This document shows, one piece after another, positions 42,777 through 52,876 of a stretch of DNA of 53,531 bases (position 1 is the stretch's first letter; each line of letters begins with the position of its first letter). Origin of the DNA: Pirellulales bacterium (GTDB taxonomy: Bacteria > Planctomycetota > Planctomycetia > Pirellulales > JAEUIK01); contig JAIBBY010000034.1 of assembly GCA_019694455.1 (NCBI GenBank), positions 1 through 53,531 on the forward strand, in the 5' to 3' direction. Made by a program: the position numbers and the translations under genes. Below the pieces are notes generated by a model, which made no database searches, was not told the origin of the DNA, and worked only from the letters and a program-made list of their open reading frames with translations.

Positions 42777-44210
42777 ATGGCGACAAGTGGAACACAGCGC
42801 GTGACGAAGTCCGACGACTATCAGGTCGATTTTCTCTCCGCCGTGCAGGCGATTCGCTGGCCCGCGCCCCCCAAGCCCGATGGCGCCATGGCGCTGGCGC
42901 TGTTGTTTCAACTGGAGCAGTCGCAGTGGTGGTCGGCCCAGCGCTTGCGCCGCCGGCAGTTCGATCAATTGGCCGAGGTGGTCGGCCATGCCGCGCGCAC
43001 CGTACCATTTCATGCGCAGCGACTTGCCGACGCCGGCATCTCCGCAGCGCGCGAGAATCTCGAAGCCAATTGGTCGCGCCTGCCAATTTTAACGCGGCAC
43101 GATGTGCAGTCGCTCGGCGAAGCCCTTTGCAGCAAGAAACTTCCCCCCGCGCATGGGCCCACGCGGATGCATGTCACCGGTGGCTCGACCGGCGAGCCGG
43201 TGCGCGTGTGGGGGACCGCGGTCACGGCGCTCGCCTGGCGGGTGTTCACGCTACGCGAGCATCTGTGGCATCGGCGCGACTTTCGCTCCACACTGGCGGC
43301 GATGCGCTTTGTCGACCACGAGGCGGCCCGGCCGCCGCAAGGCGCGCGCTCGCGCAACTGGGGACCGGCGACCGACGGACTGATCGCCACCGGGCCTTGT
43401 GCGATCTTGACGATTCATTCCAGCACCGCGGAGCAGGCGGACTGGCTCCAGCGGCAACAACCGGGTTACTTATTGTCATACCCTTCGGCGCTCAACGCGC
43501 TGGCCCGTTACTGCCTGAAGAACAACATTCGTCTTCCGAGTCTCCAGCAGATTCGCACGTTCGGCGAAGTGCTGGAACCTGAGACGCGCGCCGCCTGCCG
43601 AGAGGCTTGGGGCGTGCCAGTTGTCGACGTTTATAGCTCCGAGGAATTTGGCTACCTGGCGATGCAATGCCCTGATCACGAGCACTATCACGTGCAGTCA
43701 GAGAATGTGCTGGTCGAGGTGCTAGACGACGGCGGCCGGTCCTGTGCCGCGGGCGAAATTGGCCGCGTAGTCGTGACCAGCCTGCACAACTTTGGCATGC
43801 CGCTTTTGCGCTACGACATTGGCGACTACGCCGAAGTCGGCCCGCCGTGCGATTGCGGACGCGGCCTGCCGGTGCTGCGCCGCATTCTGGGTCGGCAGCG
43901 CAATATGTTCGTGCTGCCCGACGGTCAAACGCGCTGGCCGATGTTCGACGCCAGCGCGCTCGCTTCGGTGTTTCAAGAGTTGCCGCCGATTCGCCAGTTT
44001 CAGATCACGCAGCGCACAACGACCGAGATCGACGTCAATCTGGTATCGGCCCGTCCCCTCACGGGCGAAGAAGAGGAACACATTCGCCACTACCTGCAGC
44101 GCGGCCTCGGTTACGCTTTTGCGGTCGCCTTCTGCTATGTTGACGAGATTCCCCGCACGCGGCGCGGCAAGTTTGAAGAGTTCCGCTCGCAGGTGCCGCT
44201 ACCGCGGTGA
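42777..44210 (+). CDS. CapK/PaaK-like adenylate-forming enzyme
   Basis: ANL-superfamily protein resembling phenylacetate-CoA ligase and capsule-gene CapK. The ATP-binding HVTGGSTGEPV loop, an SSEEFGYLAMQC region in place of the usual motif, RYDIGDYAEVG and a C-terminal lysine segment (IPRTRRGKFEEF) are present. It lacks a clear CoA-binding signature of true PaaK, so the acceptor is uncertain. 477 aa, cytoplasmic. It follows the sialidase by 6 nt and precedes the GNAT-like gene by 24 nt. Confidence 0.85.
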   Translation: MATSGTQRVTKSDDYQVDFLSAVQAIRWPAPPKPDGAMALALLFQLEQSQWWSAQRLRRRQFDQLAEVVGHAARTVPFHAQRLADAGISAARENLEANWSRLPILTRHDVQSLGEALCSKKLPPAHGPTRMHVTGGSTGEPVRVWGTAVTALAWRVFTLREHLWHRRDFRSTLAAMRFVDHEAARPPQGARSRNWGPATDGLIATGPCAILTIHSSTAEQADWLQRQQPGYLLSYPSALNALARYCLKNNIRLPSLQQIRTFGEVLEPETRAACREAWGVPVVDVYSSEEFGYLAMQCPDHEHYHVQSENVLVEVLDDGGRSCAAGEIGRVVVTSLHNFGMPLLRYDIGDYAEVGPPCDCGRGLPVLRRILGRQRNMFVLPDGQTRWPMFDASALASVFQELPPIRQFQITQRTTTEIDVNLVSARPLTGEEEEHIRHYLQRGLGYAFAVAFCYVDEIPRTRRGKFEEFRSQVPLPR

Positions 44211-44234
44211 CGTCCCACTGGTTGCGAGTCGCGC

Positions 44235-44984
44235 GTGAGCTCCCACCTCGATAGCGAAATGCCCGTGCGCCGCGGCACCGTCACCACGCTACGGCGCGTC
44301 GCCACGTTGACCGCCGTCGAGCGCGATCAGTTGTTTCAACTGCTCGGCGAGCATTTTCAAGGCGTCGAACGCCGACAGTTTGACCTCGATCTCGATGAAA
44401 AGCCGTGGGTGTTCGTGGTCAGCGATCGCGAAACGGGCGCGCCGGTCGGCTTCTCGACTCTGATGCGTCTCGATACGACGGTCGACGGCGAGCCGGTGGT
44501 GGCGTTCTTCTCGGGCGACACCGTGATTCGCCCGGAGTATGCGAACGACCGGCAGTTTATACGCGCCATCGGCCAACTGTTGTTCAGCACGGCCGCCGAG
44601 CTGCCCGAGTCGCGAGTCTATTTTTTGCTGCTCACCTGCACCTACCGCAGCTATCGATTTTTGCCGGGCTTCTTTCGCGAGTATTATCCGCGGCGCGAGC
44701 AGCCGACGCCCGTCGCGATTCAGCAATTGATGAACGCCTTGACGCGGCTCAAGTTTCCGAATGAGTACGACGCCACAGCGGGCGTGGTCCGCCCCGCGCA
44801 TGTCACCCCGGTGCGCGAGGATCGCGTGCCGCAGCCGGGCCGACACGAGAGCGATCCCGACGTGGAGTTTTTCCTCGCCGCAAATCCCGGCTACGCGCAG
44901 GGGCACTTTTTGGTGTGCCTGACGCCGCTCGGAGACGACAATCTGAACCCGCTCGGATTGGCTTTCTTTGGCCGTCAGAGATAA
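44235..44984 (+). CDS. Putative GNAT-fold protein, unknown substrate
   Basis: 249-residue soluble protein. The segment WVFVVSDRETGAPVGFSTL and the following AFFSGDTVIRPEY and FLLLTCTYRSYRFL have the strand-rich layout of GCN5-related acyltransferases, but the acyl-CoA loop is not clear, so the assignment is tentative. GTG 44235 and ATG 44259 are both possible starts; neither has a Shine-Dalgarno. Its position after the CapK-like gene suggests it transfers or modifies the adenylated product. Confidence 0.65.
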   Translation: MSSHLDSEMPVRRGTVTTLRRVATLTAVERDQLFQLLGEHFQGVERRQFDLDLDEKPWVFVVSDRETGAPVGFSTLMRLDTTVDGEPVVAFFSGDTVIRPEYANDRQFIRAIGQLLFSTAAELPESRVYFLLLTCTYRSYRFLPGFFREYYPRREQPTPVAIQQLMNALTRLKFPNEYDATAGVVRPAHVTPVREDRVPQPGRHESDPDVEFFLAANPGYAQGHFLVCLTPLGDDNLNPLGLAFFGRQR

Positions 44985-44991
44985 CCGTCTG

Positions 44992-45020
44992 GGGAAGAAA
45001 GCCATCGTGGCTTTCTTCCC
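44992..45020 (+). terminator. Strong hairpin between convergent genes, terminator-like
   Basis: A perfect 13-bp stem (44992-45004 with 45008-45020, loop TCG) lies 7 nt after the stop at 44984. Only TCTC follows, so it is not a classic U-run terminator. A second hairpin, GAATTGC/GCAATTC (45085-45091 with 45097-45103), lies further on. They probably end the sialidase operon. Confidence 0.6.
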
Positions 45021-45138
45021 TCTCGCCGCGAGCGCAGCGAAGCTGCTGCAGCTCGCAAAATCGCGACAGTAGTCGTGAGTTTGTGAATTGCGTCCTGCAA
45101 TTCGCGCAGCTCGGTGAATTCTTCCCCGAGCAGCTAAT

Positions 45139-48100
45139 CTAAGGCGTATCGGTCTTGGTCTCGCCGGGCTGGTCGCCGCTGAGCAAATCTTCTGTCAGCT
45201 TGAGCAGGAACCATTCGTCGACTGTGGTCGAATCGCCCCAGATCTCGTCGACCGCGGCATCGTCGAGCACCGTCGATCCGGTGGACAGATAGTTCGTGCC
45301 GTTCACTCCGACCACGGAACCGGAGCCATTGGTGATATTGGCCACGCGATCAACGTACGTTCGGGCGCTGGTCCATTCGGCGCGGATTGCGGCTAGCGCG
45401 ACTTGGTCGTGGGTGACATCGCCGCCGACCAAGATGTCGCCGCCGAACCCGGCTGGACCAACGAGCGCCGCCCAGCCGTAGATGGCGTCGGCGCCGGTTC
45501 CACCAATGACGATATCCGCGCCCTCGCGCTCGCCGTCGGTTGCACTACCCATAAAGTCGCCGCTGAGCGTGTCGTTGTCGGCGCCGCCGTGGATGATGTC
45601 GCTGCCCCCCTCGCCGCCATCGCCGCCAAAGTCGCCGACAATAATGTCATTGCCAGACTCGCCAAAGATGGCATCATCACCCCCTTCGCCGCCATCGAGG
45701 CCAAAATCGCCATAGATGGTGTCGGCGCCGCTGCCGCCCGCGATCGAATCGTCGCCTCCCTCGCCGCCGTCGCCACCGGCATCGCCGTAGACTGTGTCGG
45801 CGCCAGCGCCGGCGCTAATGTTGTCGTTGCCCCCTTCGCCGCCATCACCGCTGAAATCGCCATAGATCAAGTCGTCGCCATCGCCCCCCACGATCACGTC
45901 GTTGCCGCCGGCGTTCAGTTCACCCAGGCCGTCGCCAGACAGGTCGCCGAAGAGGCGGTCGCCAATAGCGCCACCGGTGAGCGTGTCGTGTCCGAGCCCT
46001 CCAATCAGCGTGGCCGCCGTGGTTGTGAGCAGCGCGGCGCCAAGTTCGTCGTCGCCAGCCAGCGCGTTTGCGATCACGCGGCCCGTTACACCGGTGAAGG
46101 TTTGATCGAGCGCGAAGACGGCGCCGTTCTCCAGCAGCGTTTGCACGCGGATGGCGCCTGGACCGAGTTGCTCGAAGACGAGATGATCGGCGCCGGCCGT
46201 GCCTGTGTAGTACAGGCTGGTGAGCAACGGATTGTCAAGATCGGCCGCCAACGACACGCCCGACACGAAGATTGGCAGCGTGGCCGTGGCGCCAACGCCT
46301 CCGTCGTCGTCAACGGCTCGCAATCGCACTTGGAGCGCCGCGTTGTTGGCAAAGACATGCGACACGCTTTGATTCGCCGGGCCGGCTGCGGTGGATTCGT
46401 CGTAAATCCCGTCTCCATTCCAATCGATCTGGAACACGAAGCTGCCCGCTTGATCGACGCCGGACGGATCGACCGCGGAAAGATTGAAAATAGCGCTCTG
46501 TCCACGCAGCACATTGGTGGGACCGGTCACTCCGGCGCTGGGAGCGAGGTTGTTCAGCGTGAGCGCGACGGGTGAACTGGTGAGCGAATGGCCCAGCCCG
46601 TCGTCGACGCGCACACGAACATTGAAACCGGCGGGGCCGTCGGCAATTCCAAGCGCCGTCAATTGCGACCAGTTGAGCACGGGCGCGATGCCGCTGGCGT
46701 CGCCAAAGACATTGTCGCCGTTCACGTCCCAACTGTAGTTGAACGTGCCGACGCCAGTGGCCGACGCGGCGAGCGCCAGCGAGGCGCCTTCATCCACCGC
46801 GTACGGTCCGCCGGCGCTCGCGCTGGTCGGGCCAATCTGATAAGCCACCGTGAGCTGCGGCCGGTTGGCAATGGTCGATGCGTCGCTCGAATCGACCCGC
46901 CAGCCATCCGTCCCGCTCAGTGGATGGATCACCCAGCCGCGGGTGCTGAGCGCGATGTTGTCCGACCAGGTCTGCAAATCCGCGGTGACGTCGAAATTCA
47001 CGAATCCGCCCAGCGCGTTGGGACCATTCACCAGATCCGTGGCGATAGCGACCGCCTCGATGCCATCGAGACTGACACCACCTGACATGTTGTCCCAGGT
47101 GGCGGATTCGCTCCAGGTGGAGAGCATGCGATGCAGCGTGAAGAGCGAACCCGATTGGTCGTTCGAGGACGTGCCCGTGCGGAGCGTCAACGTGGCGCTG
47201 ACGATCGTCGCGCCGTCCGGGATCGGGCCGCCGCCGCGCGAGGCGAACAGCGAATTGAAACGGATCAGGCCTTGCACGATCTGAGCCGGCGTCTCCGCCG
47301 TGCCCAGATCGTCGTCGCCATCGCTGACGATCTTGGTGCTCGTGCCGTGCAGCACGCTCGATTCATCTTGGTGCAAGTAGGTGTCCAAGGCGGCGCCGTA
47401 GCCGTTCTCGCCATTACGAAACGCGACCTGAATCGGCAGCGAGGTGTCGACCGTCACGGTCAACGTGATCGGCGCGAGCGGGTTGTTGTTAAGGTCTTCG
47501 ATGCCCGACGTCAGCGAAATCGCGTAGGTTCCACTGCCAAAACTGCCGCCGATCGGCGTGAGCGTGATTCGGTTGGCGCCGCCGTCGTAGCCGAAGGAAT
47601 AATCAACGCCCAGGACCAACGGCGCGGCGTCCCTGGTCATCGAGACCACTGCGGCCACGACCGACGCGTCGTCGACGCCATCGCCCATGTCCGAAAGCTG
47701 AATCTGCAGATCAGCCTGCGCGGCGCTGACCAGCACCTGCTGAAATGCCGGGTCCTGGTCGCTGGGCCCATTGTCGAGCGGCGCCAACACGGCGGCGCTG
47801 GGCGGAATGGAGTCAGGCCCGCCACTGATGACGAAGCTGTCGAGCGTTTGCCCCGTGTCGGAGACGTAGCTGTAAACCAACTGGTTCGGCGTGACGTCGA
47901 TCTTGCCAAATCCAAACTGCATCGGCACGGTGGTTGCCGAGTCGATGCCGACGGCCACGTGCGAACTGGCGAACGCGGCGTCGCCGGCGCCATAGCCCAG
48001 GCCGACTCCGCCGGTGCCTTGGATCACCAGGTTTAGCCCAGCGCCCTTGGCGTAGTTGTTGTCGGTGTCGACCAGGTAGGTGGGGGTGGCGCCCACGCGT

Positions 48101-49221
48101 CCCGTCAAGGGATAGCTGCGCTGATAGTTGTGCGTGTGGCCGGCAAGAAACAGATCGACCGCGGCCCCGCCGGCGCCAAGCCGCGACACCACTTGCTCGT
48201 AGTAGTTGTCGTCGGCGGTGTGCTCAGTGTGGCTGATCAGCGAGATCACCGGATGATGTCCGTACACCACCACCCATCGCGGCGGATTGGGTCGGGCACG
48301 CGCCGCGGCGATGTCAGCCTCGGCCCAGTCGAGTTGCTTGTCGAGCGCGGTCGCGTTTTGCCACAGATTGGTGTCGAACGAGACAAAATGCACGGAACCG
48401 TAGTCGAACGAGTAGTTCTTCTCAGTCTGCACGTCAGTGTCGAACGCCAGTCCCACCGGACTGGTCGAGCCTTGCACTGGGATTGGCAGCGAATAGTTGT
48501 CTCGCGCCGCCTGCCCATTGGCCGAACCGACGTCGTGATTGCCAAAGCCGTAATAGTCGACGTGGGTTTGGTTGTAAGTGGTGAGCGGCGCGTTCTTGGA
48601 GGGATCGAGCCGCAAGTCGTGCTCGGCGTGCGTGCCGGAGGTGTAGATGTTGTCGCCCAGTAGCACAGAAAATGCCGGATCAACCAGGTTGATCCGCTCT
48701 TGCACTCCGATGAAATCGGCCGGCGGGTCGCCCACGGCCGAGTCGCCATACGCGACAAACGAAAAGTTTTGGTTGTCGCCAGCAGCCAGCCGCGTGTGGA
48801 ACGTGTTTTGGTAGGTGGCGATCGGATTGCCGCCCCGCAAGTGCGTGATCTGGTAGTCGTAATCATCGTCGAAGTTAAGGCCGGTTAGCGTGGCCGAATG
48901 GACAATCCGCCCACTCACTCCGGTCACAATCTGGGCGTTCAGTGTGGCGCTGGTCCAACTACCAGCGCCGTTCTCGCGATACTCGGCGGTGAAGGTGTCG
49001 GTATCTTGCGCGCCGGTGGTTTGCCACAGTACCTCGGCTTGATCCGCGCCGCCGTTTAAGCCGTCGAGCGGGGCGTTGCCCAATTGCAGGTACGGTGTGT
49101 GATTGACCGTGAAAGCCAGCAACCGGCGATCTTCAAGCAGCTCCAGCAGCATCCGACGCGCGGGGGGAGACTTTTTTCCATCGAGAGGGGCATAAGAGCG
49201 TCGAGGTGTGCGGAGTCGCAT
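45139..49221 (-). CDS. Giant secreted purple-acid-phosphatase-like protein with RTX-like repeats
   Basis: 1360 residues. The N terminus carries LLELLEDRRLLAF, the planctomycete LExRxLL-type export signature, after a basic start. A fibronectin-like part precedes a calcineurin-fold phosphatase with VAYGDSAVGD, LLGDNIY, GNHDVGS, YGHHPVI and LAGHTHNYQRSYP, so all metal ligands are present. Later regions include a bacterial Ig-like segment, a DNRLRE-type beta domain (around 600-780), PKD-like repeats (about 800-1000) and calcium-binding RTX-like repeats (about 1080-1240). Likely a cell-surface or released phosphohydrolase that scavenges phosphate. TATACT on the minus strand near 49277-49282 may be its -10. 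Confidence 0.87.
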   Translation of the reverse strand: MRLRTPRRSYAPLDGKKSPPARRMLLELLEDRRLLAFTVNHTPYLQLGNAPLDGLNGGADQAEVLWQTTGAQDTDTFTAEYRENGAGSWTSATLNAQIVTGVSGRIVHSATLTGLNFDDDYDYQITHLRGGNPIATYQNTFHTRLAAGDNQNFSFVAYGDSAVGDPPADFIGVQERINLVDPAFSVLLGDNIYTSGTHAEHDLRLDPSKNAPLTTYNQTHVDYYGFGNHDVGSANGQAARDNYSLPIPVQGSTSPVGLAFDTDVQTEKNYSFDYGSVHFVSFDTNLWQNATALDKQLDWAEADIAAARARPNPPRWVVVYGHHPVISLISHTEHTADDNYYEQVVSRLGAGGAAVDLFLAGHTHNYQRSYPLTGRVGATPTYLVDTDNNYAKGAGLNLVIQGTGGVGLGYGAGDAAFASSHVAVGIDSATTVPMQFGFGKIDVTPNQLVYSYVSDTGQTLDSFVISGGPDSIPPSAAVLAPLDNGPSDQDPAFQQVLVSAAQADLQIQLSDMGDGVDDASVVAAVVSMTRDAAPLVLGVDYSFGYDGGANRITLTPIGGSFGSGTYAISLTSGIEDLNNNPLAPITLTVTVDTSLPIQVAFRNGENGYGAALDTYLHQDESSVLHGTSTKIVSDGDDDLGTAETPAQIVQGLIRFNSLFASRGGGPIPDGATIVSATLTLRTGTSSNDQSGSLFTLHRMLSTWSESATWDNMSGGVSLDGIEAVAIATDLVNGPNALGGFVNFDVTADLQTWSDNIALSTRGWVIHPLSGTDGWRVDSSDASTIANRPQLTVAYQIGPTSASAGGPYAVDEGASLALAASATGVGTFNYSWDVNGDNVFGDASGIAPVLNWSQLTALGIADGPAGFNVRVRVDDGLGHSLTSSPVALTLNNLAPSAGVTGPTNVLRGQSAIFNLSAVDPSGVDQAGSFVFQIDWNGDGIYDESTAAGPANQSVSHVFANNAALQVRLRAVDDDGGVGATATLPIFVSGVSLAADLDNPLLTSLYYTGTAGADHLVFEQLGPGAIRVQTLLENGAVFALDQTFTGVTGRVIANALAGDDELGAALLTTTAATLIGGLGHDTLTGGAIGDRLFGDLSGDGLGELNAGGNDVIVGGDGDDLIYGDFSGDGGEGGNDNISAGAGADTVYGDAGGDGGEGGDDSIAGGSGADTIYGDFGLDGGEGGDDAIFGESGNDIIVGDFGGDGGEGGSDIIHGGADNDTLSGDFMGSATDGEREGADIVIGGTGADAIYGWAALVGPAGFGGDILVGGDVTHDQVALAAIRAEWTSARTYVDRVANITNGSGSVVGVNGTNYLSTGSTVLDDAAVDEIWGDSTTVDEWFLLKLTEDLLSGDQPGETKTDTP
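45580..45900. repeat. 75-bp tandem repeats encoding 25-residue RTX-like units
   Basis: Copies are spaced exactly 75 bp: TCGCCGCC stands at 45611, 45686, 45761 and 45836. Each codes for a unit of type YGDxxGDGGEGGxDxIxxGxGxDT, which differs from the standard nonapeptide by an inserted GDGGEGG. At least four copies are visible. Confidence 0.85.
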
Positions 49222-49669
49222 GTTGCTCGCTCGTTTGGCTGAGAATCACGCGCCCCAATATGAGATTTCAGAAGAGAGTATATCGAGCGTCACAGCGCGA
49301 CAGTAGCGCCGCGAGCGCGCCCAGCAGGTGAGATTTGCTTCACATTCTGGCGCGTTGATCGTCTGGAATTCGAGCAATCCGGATCGCCTACCATACTCCG
49401 CCGTCCCCCTTTGTCAGGTCCGCCGGCCTGGCACGTATCACCGGCAGGCCAACGAGCGGCTGGGCTGCTGCGCGAAGTGGAACCCGCGCTCGCCACTTAG
49501 GCGCCGTGCGCTTGTTTTGGCCCTTCTATTGGACGTCGTCCTTAGGTAATGGGGGACGAGAGCGCGATTGAGGATAATGTTGCCCCCAACGATTCCCAGC
49601 GATAAAAAGCGGTTGGAGTGTTTGCCTGTGACAACTTCAATTCGTCTCATTGCGAAGGCGCGTGGCGTC
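49222..49669. other. 448-nt divergent intergenic region
   Basis: Holds the upstream regions of the giant phosphatase (minus) and the CHAT protein (plus). A TATACT on the minus strand and a GATAAT near 49573 on the plus strand are the only promoter-like strings. No convincing gene or strong hairpin was found. The open frame from 49568 to 49669 on the plus strand is in frame with the CHAT gene but lacks a start context. Confidence 0.5.
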
Positions 49670-52600
49670 ATGTCCGTTCAACGATCGTTTTGCGTCGTTC
49701 TCGTCGTGGTCGCGCAGCTCGCCAGCCCGGCGCTGGCGGCCGAAAGCTACGAGCAATTGGTCGAACGGTATGGCGACTCGTTCAATCGCGGCGACTTCAA
49801 ATCCGCCGAGGACGCGGCGCGCAAAATTCTCGCCGCCAACGAGCGGGCACAACCGCCCGACCGCGTGGAAGTAGCCCGCGCCATAATACTGGTGGGCGCG
49901 GCCGTGGGGGCCCAGTATCGCTACGCCGACGCGTTGACTTTGTACGACCGCGCCGAGCCGATGCTGCGCGAAAGCGACCCGTCCCAGGCCGAATTGCTGG
50001 CCGAGTTGCTCGACCGCCGCGGCATCGCCTATCAGCGCACCGATCGGCTCGCCGACGCGCAACAGGCGCTCGAGCGGGCGATCGCGATTCGCACTCGGCT
50101 CCACGGCGCCGATAGCCCCGAGCTAGTCGACGCGCTGGAGAACCTTGGCGATCTGTTCGACGACATCGGAAAAGCGAAAGAATCTGAAGAACTATTCTTG
50201 CGCGCCACGCGCATCGAACGCGCGGCGCACGGCGACTCGTTGCTGCTGGCCAACGTGCAGATGGACCTCGCCAATCTGTATAAGGAACTGGGCCGCAACC
50301 GCGAGGCCGAGTCGCTCGTCAAGCAGGCCCTGGCCATCCGCGAGACCAAGCTGGGCGGCAACGATGCCGCCGTGGGTCACTGCCTCAGCGCCCTGGCGTC
50401 GATCTATGCCAGCGAAGGCCGCTACGCCGAGGCCGAACAGTTGCATAAGAAAGGCAACGCGATCGACCTCAAGTACTACGGGCCGCAGCACCCCGAATAC
50501 GCCAAGGGTGTCGGCAATCTTGCTTATATGTATGCCGAGCAAGGCCGTTACGCCGAGGCCGAGCCTCTCATGCGGCAAGCGCTCGCCATCTTCGAGAAAT
50601 CGGTCGGGCCGGACTCCGCGATTGTAGCCATCGCTCTGTCGCACCTGGCGATCGTACTAATCGACCAGGGGCGCGAAGTCGAAGCCCTCCCGCTGATGCA
50701 GCGCGTGCTGGCGATTCGCGAACGAGTCTATGGCCCCGATCATCCCGCTGTGGCCATGAGCCTCAACAATCTGGCCAACCGCCACACCCTGGACCGCAAG
50801 TACGAAGAAGCCGAAAAACTCTATCGCCGCGCGCTGGCCATCTTCGAAAAGGCGCTTGGCAAAGAACATCCTCGCGCGTGGGAAATCGTAAACAATCTCG
50901 GCTACCTGGCCTTTCTCCAAGAGCGATACGACCAGGCCGACGAGCTGTGGACGAGCGTGCTCGCCTGGCGCGAGAAAACGCTCAGCGCCGATGACCCAGA
51001 GACTGGCCGCTCTTACTACAACATCGGCAAACTCCGCGCCGCGCAAGATCGACACGCCGAGGCCATCGACTCCTTTGACCGCGCCATCGAAATTTGGGAG
51101 CGCGTCGGCATGCCCGCCCATGCGCGCGCCGACGCGCATGGCCGCCGCGCCAATTCGCTCTGGGCGCTGGGGCAGCGCAACGAGGCCGTCGCCGACCTGC
51201 GCCGAGCAATGGACCTGGCCGAGGAGCAGCGCGGCCAGTCGTCGGGCGGCGAACAGGATCGCGCTACCGCGTTTGCCGAATTAAGAGATGCATTCACTTT
51301 GATGGTCGCCTGGCAAGCGGAGCTAAACGATCCGAACGAGGCGTTTACCGCCATGGAACGCTCGCGGGCGCGCTCGCTGCTCGATGAATTCAACGCTGGC
51401 GACGCCGATCTCCACGCCGGCCGCTCCGCCGCCGAACGGACGCAGCTTAAACAGCGCGAGAACGAGCTGAATGCCCGGATTCGTTCGCTGGAGTCACAGG
51501 TCGCCGCCGCCAGCGACGAGAATCGCGCCAAGCTGGAAGCCGACCTGACCCAAGCCCGCGAAGAACTGTACGCCTTCTATCGCGAGCTCCGCGCGACGAG
51601 CGAAGTGTACCGCTCGCTATTGGCCACCGGCGGCAGCCGGCCCCGGATTGGTCAAATCCAGCGCCGCGTCGTCGGCGCCGATGGGCTGATGCTGTCGTAC
51701 ATGATCGGCGACGAAGCGACCTTTGTCTTGGCCCTGGACGGAACCAAAGCGAAGATCAGCAAGCTCGACATCACGACGGAGGACGCAAAGGCGCTCGGCA
51801 TCGAGGCGGGTCCGCTCACGGCCGACAAGCTTCACACCCTGCTGATCGGCGAGAAAAACGACGGCCTCGTTTCGCAACTGGCCAAACCGTCGACGGCGCT
51901 CTCGGCGCTCCCCAAGTTGGCCGCGCTATGGAACACGCTAATTCCCACTGAAGCCCGCGAGGCCATTCTCTCCGGCAACCTCCAGCGTTTGGTTGTCATT
52001 CCCGATGGCGCGCTGGCGTTTTTGCCCTTCGAGACGCTCGTCGTTGAACCCGGTCCACAGCCGCGCTATCTCCTCGATGTGGGACCGCCGATCGTCTATG
52101 GCCCCTCGGCCAGCGTCCTCTACAGTCTCGACTCGCGCCAGCCGGCCGCCGGTGGCGTCGTCCTCTCGCTGGGCGATCCGGTCTATAACCAGACGCCGCG
52201 CGACCCCCAATTGGCCCAGACGCCGCGCAATAGTACGATCGACCGCGCCGCGCGTTTTGGTATGAAGCTGGCGCCCTTGCCGAACTCGGGCAAGGAGTCG
52301 CGCTGGGTGTGCGATCTATTCGCCAAGGCCGGCGCCGAGGCGGTCAGCCTCACGGGCAACAGAGCCACCGAAGCCGAATTGCGCCGCCGCGCCGAGGCGT
52401 GCCGCATCTTGCACCTGGCCTGTCATGGCGTCAGCGATCAAGAGTACAGCAATCTCTTCGGCGCGCTGTTGGTGTCGCCTGGTCCGACCGCCGCCAGCGA
52501 TCCGGCCGACGATGGGCAGATCACCCTGCCCGAGATTTACGAATTGAACCTCAAGAACTGTGACCTGGCGATCTTGAGCGCTTGCCAGACCAACTTCGGC

Positions 52601-52870
52601 CCGCAACAGCAAGGCGAAGGGGTCTGGGCGTTGTCGCGCGGCTTTTTGGTGGCCGGCGCGCGGCGCGTGGTGGCCAGCAATTGGATTGTCGACGACGCGG
52701 CCGCGGCGAGCCTGATTTCCTATTTCTGCGGCGGCTGCGCCAAGCCCAACGACGCCGGCGCCATTGACTATGCCGCCGCGCTACATGCGGCCAAGCTGTG
52801 GGTCCGCCAGCAATCGCAATGGCAAAGCCCGTTTTACTGGGGCAGCTTTGAGCTCGTCGGCATGCCGTGA
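49670..52870 (+). CDS. Exported TPR-CHAT protein (caspase-like peptidase)
   Basis: 1066 residues. Signal-like segment 1-24 (CVVLVVVAQLASPALA). About nine kinesin-light-chain-type TPRs of roughly 42 residues (GRYAEAEQLHKKGNAI, GRYAEAEPLMRQALAIFEKS) run to about residue 560, then a coiled coil (about 590-640). The CHAT domain has His919 (HLACHG) and Cys972 (LSACQT), the catalytic dyad of the caspase-like fold. ATG 49670 gives the signal peptide; GAAGG is upstream. TPR-CHAT proteins act in some bacterial defence and signalling modules, but an exported one is odd. It faces the LRR gene with 6 nt between stops. Confidence 0.9.
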   Translation: MSVQRSFCVVLVVVAQLASPALAAESYEQLVERYGDSFNRGDFKSAEDAARKILAANERAQPPDRVEVARAIILVGAAVGAQYRYADALTLYDRAEPMLRESDPSQAELLAELLDRRGIAYQRTDRLADAQQALERAIAIRTRLHGADSPELVDALENLGDLFDDIGKAKESEELFLRATRIERAAHGDSLLLANVQMDLANLYKELGRNREAESLVKQALAIRETKLGGNDAAVGHCLSALASIYASEGRYAEAEQLHKKGNAIDLKYYGPQHPEYAKGVGNLAYMYAEQGRYAEAEPLMRQALAIFEKSVGPDSAIVAIALSHLAIVLIDQGREVEALPLMQRVLAIRERVYGPDHPAVAMSLNNLANRHTLDRKYEEAEKLYRRALAIFEKALGKEHPRAWEIVNNLGYLAFLQERYDQADELWTSVLAWREKTLSADDPETGRSYYNIGKLRAAQDRHAEAIDSFDRAIEIWERVGMPAHARADAHGRRANSLWALGQRNEAVADLRRAMDLAEEQRGQSSGGEQDRATAFAELRDAFTLMVAWQAELNDPNEAFTAMERSRARSLLDEFNAGDADLHAGRSAAERTQLKQRENELNARIRSLESQVAAASDENRAKLEADLTQAREELYAFYRELRATSEVYRSLLATGGSRPRIGQIQRRVVGADGLMLSYMIGDEATFVLALDGTKAKISKLDITTEDAKALGIEAGPLTADKLHTLLIGEKNDGLVSQLAKPSTALSALPKLAALWNTLIPTEAREAILSGNLQRLVVIPDGALAFLPFETLVVEPGPQPRYLLDVGPPIVYGPSASVLYSLDSRQPAAGGVVLSLGDPVYNQTPRDPQLAQTPRNSTIDRAARFGMKLAPLPNSGKESRWVCDLFAKAGAEAVSLTGNRATEAELRRRAEACRILHLACHGVSDQEYSNLFGALLVSPGPTAASDPADDGQITLPEIYELNLKNCDLAILSACQTNFGPQQQGEGVWALSRGFLVAGARRVVASNWIVDDAAAASLISYFCGGCAKPNDAGAIDYAAALHAAKLWVRQQSQWQSPFYWGSFELVGMP

Positions 52871-52876
52871 CGCCAA

